NCBI RefSeq assembly: GCF_000699445.3
Contig: NC_067196.1
Location: 71,803,864-71,867,863 of the forward strand
Origin: Schistosoma haematobium
Taxonomy: Eukaryota; Platyhelminthes; Trematoda; Strigeidida; Schistosomatidae
DNA length: 64,000 nucleotides
Direction of reading: 5' to 3'
Part shown: in pieces, positions 47,701-58,859 of the stretch
Layout: each line of letters opens with the position of its first letter
Numbering within the stretch: the first letter of the stretch is position 1
Made by a program: the position numbers and the translations under genes
The notes under the pieces: generated by a model
The model's input: only the letters and a program-made list of their open reading frames with translations
Database searches by the model: none
Told to the model about the DNA's origin: nothing

Positions 47701-50700
47701 CGTTCAAAGTTATAGCGTATGAATTTAGGATTGTTTGTCAAATAAAATAAAATTATTAGTGCCGGGTTGACCAATATTTGATGTTAGCTTAAATAAATTT
47801 ATATGTTAAATAAAATTGTGAGATTAATGGTCGGAATAGATATGGTTAAGATAAGGTGACAGACATAATAATGCAATTATAAATTCGCCAAAATGTTTAG
47901 CGGAAGACTATATCCCACATAAATAATTTTGTGTATAAATAATAACGAGAAAGTTACAGTTCTTTAGAAAATCCGGCGAAATTATAGAAAAAAGACCAAA
48001 AGCAGCATGTTTACAACTTCCTCACGAGAGTATTTTGAGGTCATGTAAATTACTGATCACTTAATCTGTAATTTACTGTAACGTTTTGAGTGGTATTAAT
48101 GGACTTTAATTTTGATACATGAAAAGAATTATTTCCTTATACAACAGTTTATTTTATCTTCCTTAATTTGACATTTTTAAGCTGCTAGTGACATTAGCCC
48201 AATAGCATGATACAAATTTGAAGCGTATGATAAAAAAACCATCAAAATAATCTGTTGAGATTATACTCAAAACAAGGAGAGCAAATTTTTAAAACTCCGC
48301 AGCTATCCAAATAATAAACAAATAAGCTGTTAAAGGACATCCCAATCGTCCAATTATTTACACTCAAAAATCACCAATATCATGTTCATCTAGAAATTTT
48401 TACTTATCAAGCTCTTTTGTTTAACTTAAAGTGTGATTTAAGCTGTTTAATATCGAATGAACTGTTTCCATACCTGAATGATTAAACCAGTGGATAGAAA
48501 ACCCCAAACGTAAGTTTTATGCTAAACGGCATTCCTCAGCACGACGTACCTATTATTTGAAAGAGATTGATTCTCTCCGTGATAACTTCACTGATTATGA
48601 TACTAAGTGATACGTGTTTAAATTCCATCAAAACTTCAGTTAATTCTTGGTCACAGATGTTACATGTTGACAATTGTCACCCAATACAGAACCAAGGTTT
48701 GGGCTGTCTTGTTAAATCCCTCTATTTACTTGACACCACTTAAGAGGCCTAAAACAAGCCTTTTACACACTTAATTCATTTCATTTACGCCTGTTACTCC
48801 CAATGGAGCATAGGCCCCCGACCAGCATTCTCCAACCCACTCTGTCCTGGGCCTTCTTTTATAGTTCCATCCAATTCTTGCTCATTTTTCTCATGTCTAT
48901 CTCCATTTCTCGGCGTAACGTGTTCTTTGGTCTTCCTCTTTTCCTTTGGCCTTCAGGATTCCATGTGAGGGCTTGTCTTGTGACGCAGTTGGGTGATTTC
49001 CTCAATGTGTGTCCTATCCACTTCCAGCGCTTCTTCCTGATTTCTTGCTCCGCTGGGATCTGGTTTGTTCTCTCCCACAGTACGTTGTTGCTAATAGTGT
49101 CCGGCCAATGGATCTGAAGTATTTTGCGTAGACAATTGTTAATAAACACCTGTATTTTCTGGATGATGGCTTTCGTAGTTCTCTAGGTTTCTGCCCCATA
49201 CAGTAGAACTGTCTTGACATTTGTATTGAAAATCCTGACCTTGGTGTTGTTTGACAGTTGCTTTGAGTTCCAGATGTTCCTCAGTTGTAAATATGCTGCT
49301 CTTGCTTTGCCGATCCGCGCCTTCACATCTGCATCAGATCCACCCTGTTCATCAATGATGCTGCCAAAATACGTAAAGGTTTTTACATCTTCCAAATCTT
49401 CTCCGTCAATTGTGATTGGATTGGTGCATTCTGTGTTGTATCGGAGAATCCTGCTCTTCCCTTTGTGTATATTGAGACCTACTGCTGCTGAGGCTGCTGC
49501 CACACTGTTCGTCTTCTCCTGCATCTGTTGTTGCGTTTGCGATAGAAGGGCCAGATCATCTGCGAAGTCTAGATCGTCCAACTGCATCTTAGATGTCCAT
49601 TGTATCCCGCGCTTCCCTTCAGACGTTGACGTCTTCATGATCCAGTCGATTACCAGGAGAAAGAGAAAGGGTGAGAGTAGGCAACCTTGCCTAACACCGG
49701 TCTTCACTTCGAACGACTTTGTCAACTCTCCTCCATGCACAATTTTGCAGTGTAATCCATCATATGAGTTCTGTATGATATTGACTATCTTCCGAGGCAC
49801 GCCGTAGTGTCGAAGAAGTTTCCATAGTGTTGTTCTGTCCACGCTATCAAATGCCTTTTCATAGTCAATCAAGTTGATGTAGAGTGATGAATTCCATTCA
49901 ATTGATTGTTCCACAATGATCCGTAGAGTTGCGATTTGGTCTGTACACGATCTATCCTTACGGAATCCTGCCTGTTGGTCTCGAAGTTGGGTGTCTACAC
50001 AGTCCTTCATCCTGTTTAACAATACCCTGTTGAAGACTTTTCCCGGTATTGAGAGAAGAGTGATGCCCCTGTAGTTATCACACTTGCTGAGATCGCCTTT
50101 CTTCGGTATTTTGATCAGAAGTCCATCTTTCCAGTCTGTTGGTACTTGTTCCTCATCCCAAATCTTATTGAAGAGAATGTGGAGTAACCTTGCATTTGCC
50201 GCTACGTCTACTTTTAGTGCCTCTGCTGGAATGTTGTCCGGTCCTGCTGCTTTGCCACTCTTGATTTGTCTGATGGCCATGCTGATTTCTTCAATTGTTG
50301 GTGGGCCAACATTGATTGGGAGGTCCGTGGGTGCTGCTTCGATGTTGGGTGGGTTCAGTGGAGCTGGTCGATTCAAGAGTTCTTTGAAGTGTTCTACCCA
50401 CCTGTTTTGTTGCTCTTCAATGTTGGTGATTACCTCGCCCTCCTTGCTTTTGACTGGTCGTTCTGGTTTGCGGCAATTTCCAGAGAGTTTCTTTGTCGTG
50501 TCATACAGTTGTCTCATATTCCCTCTCTTGCAGCCTTTTCCGCCGTCGTTGATAAATCTCCCACAGATTTACGTTTGTCGGTTCTGATGCTCCTCTTCAC
50601 TTGCTTGTTAACCTCTAAGTATTCAGCTTGTACCTTGGCTTTTTTTGCTCTTGTTCGACTGGTATTGATTGCCGCTTCCTTGTTCCTCCTTTCTTGAATC

Positions 50701-53700
50701 TTATCCAGTGTATCAACAGTGATCCATTCTTTGTGATGGTGCTTCTTGTGACCCAGGACCTCCTGACATGTTGAAGTGATTGCCTCGTTGATCCCCTTCC
50801 AGTTGCTCTCCACAGTAGTTCCTTCTCCATTGAGTAGATCATGAAAGGCCTGGAACTTGTTGCTGAGGACTATCTTGAATTTGTTGAGTTTGTCAGTATC
50901 CTGAAGAAAGGCCGTATTGAACTTTTGTGATACTGTCTGCCCCGTTGTCCAGTGCTTCTTGAGTTTCAATTTCATCTTGGCGACCAGCAAGTGATGATCT
51001 GATGCTATATCAGCTCCTCTCTGGGTTCTCACGTCCTCTAGAGTCCTCCTGAACGTTTTGTTGATGCAAATATGGTCGATTTGGTTTTGCGTGGTGTGGT
51101 CCGGTGAAGCTCATGTGGTTTTGTGTATGCGTTTATGTGGGAATATGGTGCCGCCTATGACCAGCTTATTGAAGGCACATAGATTTGCAAATCTCTCACC
51201 ATTTTCGTTTCTTTCTCCCAGTCCGTGTCGTCCCATAATGTCTTCATATCCAGTGTTGTCCATTCCAACCTTGGCATTGAAATCTCCCATCAGAATGGTC
51301 AGATCCTTAGTTGGGCACTTCTCGATGATTGACTGCAGCCTATTGTAGAGTTGATCTTTAGCTTCTTCATTGTAGTCGTTGGTAGGCGCATAGCATTGGA
51401 TGATGTTCATTGAAATGCCTTCTTTCTTTGTTTTGAAGGAGGCTTTGATGATCCTTGGTCAATGAGATTCCCATCCTATAAGCGCATTTTGCGCTTGTTT
51501 GAACAGCATCAATGCAACTCCTTGTGTATGTGGTGCATTTTCTTCTTCATGGACGGAGTATAACAGGAGCTCTCCTGTAGTTAGTCGTTGTTGTCCAACT
51601 TGTGTCCAATGTGTTTCACTGATCCCAAGTACCTCTAGGTTGTATCTTCTCATTTCTGCAGCAATTTGGAAGGCTCTCCCGGTGTCCCACATTGTACGAA
51701 CATTCCATGTACCTAAATAAATGGTCGCTCTGGTTGTCAGAAGGGGCATCGACCTCGTAACTTCCGAAGGAATTCGGCTTTCATCATGAGGCGTCATAGT
51801 TCTTCTAAACGAAGAGCTTCTGACTCCCAGGGCAGAGTTTAAAAGGTTTGAATAATTTTTTCTGGTTAGCGTTTTCTTAGCGAGTTAGTTTTCTACAGGA
51901 TGGGGACGCTAACCCCATGCCCAACCCTCCTCCTTTATTCGGGCTTGGGACCGGCAGTAGCCCACGGAGGGACGCCAGGCGGAGTTTTTTACACTTAATT
52001 AGATATCCATAATAAAGCTATGAATATCAGTTTATTGTTTCTCAAGTTATCAGAAGAATATTTTGTGAAATCTCAAAGTGCGCACATTTTTTTAAAAATT
52101 TGTGCTTATGATTACATATGTGAAGAAAATGACAGTTTAATAAATGAATTTTTCACTTCAAATATATCAACACTATTGAGTTTATCCTTCTTAACAAAAA
52201 AATCTTCCCTACGATCTCGTGATCAATAAGTAACATCCGGATTTTACCAGAAAAATTTCTAACGTTTAGTTTATTCATTGATTCCAATTTGTTTAGAATC
52301 TTATGAGTTGCATCAGTTTACTCAAAACGATTTATAGATTTTATATGATTTATTTTTTCACTATAAGACTGTTTTTTAGTAAACTAAAATTTTAGAATTT
52401 CGGCGAATCCTGATATCAGGAGCGTAATCATCGAGTTATAGGTGGAAGCAAATTAAAATGGATTTTGATAATTCTGTGAAATTTGTTGTTATTATTATCA
52501 ATTTTTTCTTAGGAAATTCTTGGAGCTTGTAGAGTTTTAGAACAAATCGAGGAGAACAAACAAGATCGTTTGTTGGAATTAGAACGGACCGAACAGGAAA
52601 ATATTTTAGCGACACAACGAATAGCTGACGAGAATATGAAAGAAATTGCTAACAGAGAGAAAAAAAGAAAAATTCAAGAAAAAATGAGAATAGAGCTTAA
52701 TATAGCTAATGAGGAATTACGAAAACGACGAGAAATTGAAAAGGAAAAAGATCGTCTGATGGATCTGAAAATAATGCAAATTCAAAATGAAAAAGCAGTA
52801 AGCCACTACTCCATAAACCATTTTTTATTGGCACGAAAACATTATTGATTTTTTTGATGAAATCATTCAATATAAAATATTGAATGTAAGTTCTTGTAGA
52901 AACAGCTAGCGAATAATCAACTTGTATTTATGAACTCTCATTCTCTGACAATGAAATAGTATTGTGTGGACAAGGATTGTAAAAGCTGCTACACAAGAAC
53001 TAAGCGAAATGCGCTACGTAGATAAGGTTGGCATCGACGTGGCGAAGTAGAACTTGGAAAATGATAACAAGAGGTTAAGGAATGTTTAAGATTTATTTCT
53101 AGTAACAAATCGATAGAAATTGATTTTTTTAATTTGTAGGTGTATATTATTATTGATAAAGAGCGTGATATAGAAATACAGCAAGTTCTTCACTAGCTTT
53201 TGTTCCAAACCATAGCTCATTAAATACCAAGCAACTGAATTACACAACCACAAACATTTTAAATAAAGAACTTCTTGTTTGAATTTAGTAACTACCGGTG
53301 TGGCTTGCACTACTTATGCAGAAATAAGTAGTAATTAGCAAGAATTAGGAGTAGAATGTTTATCAGCAGAACAATGAAATAAAAATAAAAGAAAGGAAAA
53401 TGAAGAACATCAGGATTGAAAGGATAATGTAGTATGTTAACAACAAATGAAAGATGTGCAATCAATGTATGATTTTCATATTTCATAAAAGCTCTGTTTG
53501 TTTGTGTATAAAATAGTGAATTGTTTTTTCTCACGAAGTCTACGTTCATTAATTACATTAGTAACAATTTTTAATTACTAACTTTCAGAAAATAAATTCT
53601 ATCGAATACGTTTTTGTGTAGATGTGTAAAATCATGGAGAATACTACTTCAATTTTAACTGAAATTGATATAACAGCTAATTTAGAATGTTTTCTCTTGG

Positions 53701-56700
53701 TAACTGAATCATAAAGAGTCAAGTAATATTGTTTTTCTACAGTTCTCACTTTGTCCATGTCAAAGTAATGGGAAATAATGTTGAACAAAATTGACAATTC
53801 ATAAACACTGAATACAATATGTGCTTAATATAGCTGATAAGAAATCATTACCTTCTTGTAATCCATTTCGTATATACTACAGTAATTCTATACATAATAG
53901 TTGGGAACAAATAGTCAATATCTATCCATATTTGTGAATTACCTAGCTTGCTAAGCAATTTTTAAGCAAAGACTTTCACTTGACAATCGACTTAGTTTTA
54001 TGATAAATGTATGTATTTGGAAGTAATATTTTCGGATATATTGAATTAAACTGACGGAACGTTTTTTAAAAGTTAAAAAATTCATATCAATTCGACCTTA
54101 AGAAGATTCAGATATGTTTATTTATGTCAGCTGGTGAAGTCTGCTGCACTTAAATCAGAAGATTAACGGCATTTAATTTGGATCTAATTAATTCTTATTG
54201 CTACTTTCATCAAATCATTCAAAAACCAGATTTCATTTTAGATACACTGTTGATGTGATTTTCACAGTTGGTGAAATCGTGTCGTTATTTATTTATTTTA
54301 AAACAACATACTTTGTTAAATAGCTTTATTGTATTTGTGATTAGAAAACCATTATAAACGCTGTAATTTTAAGAGAAATAGAGAAATTCAATCATGAATA
54401 TGATTTTTAACTTTCTTTTCTCATTTAAAGGAACGTGAAGCTGCCTATGAAGCCGAACAAATACGTATAAAACGTGAGAAAGAACTAGAAATCACACGTT
54501 TACGTGCATTACAAGAAAGAGCATCAGATGAGGCGGCAGAACGTGATGCATTAAGAGCTAAACGTGCAGCTGAAGCCAATGAAAGAGAATGGAGACGTAA
54601 AGAATTATTAGCTGCACAGAAAAAAATTGAAACAGAAAATGAATTGAAATTAGCTAGAGCAGCACAAGCTGAAGACAGAAAACGTCAGTTAGCAATTGAA
54701 GCTGGTCGTGAAAGAGTTGAATTTGAAAGAATTTTGAAGTAAATTATTTTATATCACACATTCAATTTTGCACTCTTTGTTATTTTATTAAATGGTAGAT
54801 ATACGTTGGTTTCATAAATAATAACTATATCTTTATTTATGCTGAACATTTACAAACTTCAGTTATTTCTAAATGTTTAAAAATGCAATCTTAGTTGATA
54901 CCCTTTGCTATCGTATAGACAAAATGACTAATCTCATAACTTCATTCCTAACTAAATTTCAACATTAATCCTTCAAGCTCGCAAGCGGACTTTGAATTCA
55001 AACAACTCATCAAGTTTCACTTCAATGTTTAAACCATCAACCGCATACATTACTGAAATTTATTATGTAAGTAAACTCTAAAAGTGAGATTTTTGTGGTT
55101 AGGTTATGTGAAGAAATTAGTGATGATTATAGTTGTGGGGATGATTGACTACAAAACATTTTATTCTCCAGAAATATAAATTAAAAACAAGCTCTTGAAG
55201 CATACTTTAATGAGATCATATATCTTTTCCTCCTTTTAAACGACCCTTTACATATGAATACATTGGCATTTTAATAGATTCAAATTTCATTTCTCACCCG
55301 ATTAATATTATTCTAAGGGGTACGGTTACAATACTACACTTTACTTCTCCTATTCGTAGAATATCAACTAACATTCAAGATTCCAAGTAAAATATGAAAG
55401 AAAAGTACAACGAACCAATTTACATTATTGAATCTCTTCATATTCCTCACTTGAAAAGTTACTATTTGACTCAACAGTCTGTTGATTTCATTTAAAACAC
55501 GGCAAGAGCAATAAGAATAATAAAACGCAATTGGGAAACAAAACAGTATGAAAAGTCTGCTATAAAATAAACGTATGTGTTCATTCATTAAGGAGAAATA
55601 AAAAGCGACTTTCATAAAATCACTGATTCAATGCTCATATGTCAAGTAAATGAATATTGAGGATGAATAATTCACTGCTCAATTAACCTTTTCGATACTC
55701 ATAAGAATAGTGTATATCTGAGACAAGTAAGGTCAATCATAAAAAAGCTCGAAAAGGTTTGCATAATTAGAAGCCGATAAGTTAGTACAATATACACGTT
55801 ATGTTACCATAAACAGAAGCATTAAAATTACGATCAATGATACGTTTTTTTTTAATTAGATCAACTATTTCAATAGAATATGATTGAGAAAATGGCTTTA
55901 TGGATAAGAAATGTTTTTACTTTAATTCATATACTTTTTAAGGCGTCAACAAGAACTTGTGGAAAATGATAAACGCGCTGAATATGAAGCTAAACAGAAG
56001 AGTTTTCAAAATTTAAAAGATCTTCGCCTTCAAATATGTGAAAAAGAAAAAGAACGCGTTGCAGAAAGAAATGCTGTATTTGAAGAAGGTCTGCGATTAA
56101 ATGAAGAAGCAAGATTAAGGCGTTTGCGTTTAAACGAGGCGAAAACACGTAAATTAAAAGAGTTAAAGTAAGTAGTTCTATTTTGGTTTTGGTTATTAGC
56201 GGAACATAAGAAGTATTTTACGTCACATTTTATATCTTTCTTAAAATCATATGCCTACATCTTAGTAAGTTTTACTTGTCGTAATGTAAGTTAAAACTAA
56301 CAATATTTGCATTTATAATGCTTGTTTGAAGTGAAAGCAATGTACTGAAATACACTTTGAATGGTATGTATGATTGAAATCTTGGAGTTCCTCGTCGTTT
56401 TTCAATCGTCATTCAGCTGAATGTACCCACGTTTTCGTGGTGACGTTCACAGGGTGTACTACGATCTGTTTATAATCATATTAAACACTAGAACAGTAGT
56501 CCAATAGTCTTGTGAGTAACGATAACCACTAAATAGATATTTACTACCAGCTGTAAGGTATTCTATGTCTTTGTTTATCAATATCTCGAAGTGAATTGAC
56601 TAATGTAGATATGTATTGGCTCATTGAATAGATACATATTTTCTGCATTCACAAATCAATTGAATAACCACTAGTAGTTAATATACGTTGTCTGAATTTA

Positions 56701-56933
56701 TCTAAAACAAAATTTTGAACAATATTATACGTATTACTTAAGTATTATAATGGCCGTTATTTTTTATTCATAATAATAATAATAATAACAACCACTGACA
56801 CACCAACACTGTTGACCGTAATTAATGTCGTATTATATGCCAGCTACTGTCACGTACACACATTTATGACTGCTCTCAACAAGATAGATTGTCATAGATC
56901 TTAAGTATATAATGCACAATGATAATATGGTTT

Positions 56934-56972
<39 letters not shown>

Positions 56973-57153
56973 GTGTAATTCATTAAAGATAATCTACCTA
57001 TTATTTTATTGATTTAAACTTATAACCTTCTACAGAAGAATAAAAATAAATAAAATATTCTTAAATTTTAGAGAGGCTGGCATACCAGATAAATATCTTT
57101 CACAAGTTGAAAGGAAAGTTGCACAATTCGGTAATTTTCTATCAATGGATTAA
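44188..57153 (+). CDS. CFAP45: Cilia- and flagella-associated protein 45
   Basis: Nine coding exons: 44188-44190, 44236-44400, 44436-44605, 44639-44783, 46316-46657, 52513-52797, 54431-54738, 55943-56167, 57072-57153. The total is 1725 nt and 574 residues including consistent phases at all eight junctions (human protein 551). The start reads MPASSF, against MPLSTA in human; SKTLSYRT and NVDENLFG match the conserved N-terminal RYRTKAVSSEVDESLFG block. The rest is a long charged coiled coil of the trichohyalin/plectin-homology type with [17 protein letters not shown] (about 214-230), [20 protein letters not shown] (about 405-424), VEFERILK and the C-terminal [17 protein letters not shown]45 is a microtubule inner protein of ciliary doublets, needed for flagellar beating. 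A 31 kb neighbour gene lies divergently. Intron 5 holds an antisense LINE. Confidence 0.95.
44784..46315. other. CFAP45 intron 4
   Basis: Intron of 1.53 kb. The right end of the tandem duplication (45739-45743) falls inside it, so its left part exists twice and its right part once. A repeat copy lies at about 45195-45365. Confidence 0.8.
46316..46657 (+). CDS. CFAP45: CFAP45 exon 5
   Basis: Exon of 342 nt, phase 0 both ends, acceptor TTTTTTCGTAG, donor GTAACA. Begins [17 protein letters not shown] and contains [19 protein letters not shown] and [15 protein letters not shown], which follow the human exon sequence closely. Confidence 0.95.
46658..48776. other. CFAP45 intron 5, part upstream of the LINE
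   Basis: AT-rich intron without recognisable elements up to the target-site duplication at 48761-48776. Confidence 0.6.
48777..51990 (-). mobile_element. RTE-like non-LTR retrotransposon in CFAP45 intron 5
   Basis: Best-preserved LINE of the window, antisense to the host gene. From its 5' end: endonuclease in three pieces (51797-51459 with GTWNVRTMW and SETHW; 51410-51111 with [10 protein letters not shown]; 51032-50514 with [13 protein letters not shown]), then a 444-codon frame (50517-49183) with [40 protein letters not shown] and the catalytic FADDLALLS, and a C-terminal [13 protein letters not shown] (49149-48859). Frame breaks between these pieces mean it is not intact. Flanking 16 bp sequences (48761-48776 and 51985-52000) share ACACTTAATT exactly and 14 of 16 positions, a likely target-site duplication. 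Length 3.2 kb matches a nearly full-length RTE element. Confidence 0.88.
49183..50517 (-). CDS. Reverse transcriptase frame of the RTE-like LINE
   Basis: Uninterrupted 444-codon frame on the minus strand. It covers the linker after the endonuclease ([13 protein letters not shown]), the thumb-proximal [19 protein letters not shown], fingers and palm motifs DYEKAFDS and FADDLALLS (both catalytic aspartate pairs kept) and the tail motif [19 protein letters not shown]. It ends in a frame break inside VLLYGAET. Upstream and downstream domains are in other frames. It replicates the element, not a host function. Confidence 0.88.
   Translation of the reverse strand: MRQLYDTTKKLSGNCRKPERPVKSKEGEVITNIEEQQNRWVEHFKELLNRPAPLNPPNIEAAPTDLPINVGPPTIEEISMAIRQIKSGKAAGPDNIPAEALKVDVAANARLLHILFNKIWDEEQVPTDWKDGLLIKIPKKGDLSKCDNYRGITLLSIPGKVFNRVLLNRMKDCVDTQLRDQQAGFRKDRSCTDQIATLRIIVEQSIEWNSSLYINLIDYEKAFDSVDRTTLWKLLRHYGVPRKIVNIIQNSYDGLHCKIVHGGELTKSFEVKTGVRQGCLLSPFLFLLVIDWIMKTSTSEGKRGIQWTSKMQLDDLDFADDLALLSQTQQQMQEKTNSVAAASAAVGLNIHKGKSRILRYNTECTNPITIDGEDLEDVKTFTYFGSIIDEQGGSDADVKARIGKARAAYLQLRNIWNSKQLSNNTKVRIFNTNVKTVLLYGAET
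52001..52512. other. CFAP45 intron 5, part downstream of the LINE
   Basis: AT-rich intron; a plus-strand open stretch at 52020-52229 is not recognised and lacks splice support. Confidence 0.6.
52513..52797 (+). CDS. CFAP45: CFAP45 exon 6
   Basis: Exon of 285 nt, phase 0 both ends, acceptor ATTTTTTCTTAG, donor GTAAGC. It encodes [20 protein letters not shown] followed by highly charged coiled coil ending [11 protein letters not shown], continuing in frame into exon 7. Confidence 0.92.
52798..54430. other. CFAP45 intron 6
   Basis: AT-rich intron of 1.6 kb; nothing recognised. Confidence 0.6.
54431..54738 (+). CDS. CFAP45: CFAP45 exon 7
   Basis: Exon of 308 nt, acceptor TCATTTAAAG, donor GTAAAT. 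It contains the most conserved block of the family: [51 protein letters not shown] and VEFERIL. It leaves two bases, completed by the G that opens exon 8. Confidence 0.95.
54739..55942. other. CFAP45 intron 7
   Basis: AT-rich intron of 1.2 kb; nothing recognised. Confidence 0.6.
55943..56167 (+). CDS. CFAP45: CFAP45 exon 8
   Basis: Exon of 225 nt, acceptor CTTTTTAAG, donor GTAAGT. It encodes [20 protein letters not shown] then [19 protein letters not shown], matching the human IATFEEGRRLKEEAQKRR block. Confidence 0.95.
56168..57071. other. CFAP45 intron 8
   Basis: AT-rich intron of 0.9 kb with an ATA/ATT microsatellite near 56768-56790 and an AG dinucleotide run at 56938-56968. Confidence 0.6.
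56938..56968. repeat. (AG)15 microsatellite
   Basis: Uninterrupted AG dinucleotide run of 31 bases, about 100 bp before the last CFAP45 acceptor. Confidence 0.97.
57072..57153 (+). CDS. CFAP45: CFAP45 exon 9 and stop
   Basis: Terminal exon after acceptor TCTTAAATTTTAG. It reads [20 protein letters not shown] with a short tail ending in TAA at 57151-57153, like the human GLPEKYCIEAERKAN end. Confidence 0.93.
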
Positions 57154-57263
57154 ATGGAATATTATAAACAAATGAAAACCATTAAATATTGAACTGTCAT
57201 TTATATTATTTGGAAGAAAAAAGATCGAAAAATAGGATAATTATTATGAAAATTGACGAATGA

Positions 57264-57273
57264 AATAAATAAA
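57264..57273 (+). terminator. CFAP45 polyadenylation signal
   Basis: Two overlapping AATAAA hexamers (AATAAATAAA) 111 bases after the stop codon, a suitable distance for a short 3' UTR. The actual cleavage site is not visible. Confidence 0.6.
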
Positions 57274-58026
57274 GAGAAATTTTATGTCAACATTTGATAT
57301 AATACTCATTAATTGATTTAAACTTTATTCAGAGAACAAATTACATCGGAAACAAATAAAATTGGTATTTCAAGATTAATTCATTCATGTTCTGTTTTCC
57401 TGCTAAATGTTACGTTTAACCATCTTTTGGCTTGTATATGATTACTTCATTAATTATACATGCATATATATATATGTATCATAGTGAACAAGAACTTGAG
57501 TGGGGAAGACCAATTAATTGTCAAATACAAAATTACACAATTGCTTAGCAGAATATAAAAATCACACATTAAATACGTCGTTTTTATGTCTTCCTCTAAC
57601 TGTGTTATTATCTCGACTGACCTCCGATTTCTTTCCTGTTCTCTTTATTTCAATCTTCTACAAGGTAGGCATTCCCCTTCCAATCAGTACTACATACTAC
57701 TTATACCTGCTAACATTTATTATATCCTATAGTTCTATGAACATGTGTTACCTTATGTCTTGGTAACATGCTTATCACAAATACATAATAGTTTCGGTCT
57801 TGAGTGCATACCTCTAACAGCACTCAAGACCACTTTGAATCATACTACTGTATAGAATAAAACAATTGATCTCTATATATACTTAGGAATGCATGATTAT
57901 TAAAGTTATTTACTATACTAAATATTTTATTATTTTGAGTTTGAGGATGCTAGTTCATAACATCTATGACACAAACAGTGATTAAGTGCATAAAAATTAA
58001 GGTATAATCTGAAATGTTAAATGTTC
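57274..58026. other. Intergenic AT-rich sequence
   Basis: Includes an AT repeat at about 57464-57477. A plus-strand open stretch at 57518-57766 is hydrophobic but unrecognised and lacks support, so it is not called. Confidence 0.4.
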
Positions 58027-58140
58027 ACTGAAAAGCTTGAAGGTGCTGGTGTCGATCCCTGATGAGGTGGTGAACGCGCACTGCAGCGAAGTCCTGCGCT
58101 TCTTGGTCTTCAATGATTGTCCAACAAAGGTCAGTTCATG
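58027..58140 (+). mobile_element. Degenerate SINE fragment
   Basis: GGTGCTGGTGTCGATCCCTG resembles a B-box region, followed by GAACGCGCACTGCAGCGAAG, TCCTGCGC and TTCAATGATTGTCCAAC, the same order of blocks as the SINE at 62352-62705 on its own strand (GATGCGCACTGCTGAGGAGT, CAGTGCTTCC, TCAATGGTGGTC). The hammerhead part is largely deleted. Confidence 0.45.
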
Positions 58141-58692
58141 AATAATCTCCATATCTCCTTATACTAAAAAAGCAACCCATTGAGTTGGTTATTTTATGTT
58201 TATGATATGATGCGCTTTGTAAATTACGTTTATCTTTCTTCAGTTAAATCATATGACCAAATGAAATAAAGAAGTCACACTAGTCAACAAGATAGTCAAG
58301 CGTATTTATTGAAACTGGGTACAGTATTGTTTTGTGATAAGTCTTGCAGATTGAACGCTATATTCGTCTCTTAAGCTATTCTGTAACCTCCAAGCTAGAA
58401 CTATAAAGCGACTTGAACACGAGAGAGAAGACGCAAAGCATGCGAGAAGTAGTTTACTCCAAGGTTCGTCTCAACACAGAAAATACAGGGTTTTTATAAT
58501 ATTTCAAATGTTCTTGAGTTGCTAGAAGAATCTGGAATGCTACTAAACATAGTAACAGTGTAGCAATCAGCCAATCAGAACCTCAGTATGTGACGTTTCA
58601 CTTCCTTCATATTTTTGGCTAACACTTCAAGTGAACGTTGATTGGATGAAACGGATCTTAGTGTTTCCTGATGCTTGCTTATCTTTTGCAAG

Positions 58693-58859
58693 CAAGTTAC
58701 CGGATCACCCCAACATTTTATTAATGGATTGTACGGTTTACCAAAAACAATATGGAATAGTCAATTGAAAAAATTAAGTAAAAGTACATTGATGCATATA
58801 GTAATGATATTCACTAATTTGAAAAATAAAGGTTTCTGTCATGAATCCATTGAAAAAAG
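58693..58859 (+). CDS. Candidate exon of an unidentified gene
   Basis: Open segment between acceptor TATCTTTTGCAAG and donor GTAGTA, coding in phase 0 for 55 residues with QHFINGLYGLPKTIWNSQLK and NLKNKGFCHESIEK. The composition (few low-complexity runs, plausible helices) looks protein-like. I do not recognise the family. Two bases are left over; they do not join in frame to 62946-63079, so if both belong to one gene at least one exon between them is missing from this reading. Confidence 0.4.

Noticed and set aside
58051..58085. CTGATGAGGTGG...GCGAAGTCC as a hammerhead core
   Set aside because: It contains CUGAUGA by chance, but GAAG replaces GAAA, no stem I arms pair, and the order of blocks shows it is a deleted SINE copy in which CTGATGA lies in the B-box flank, not at the ribozyme position.
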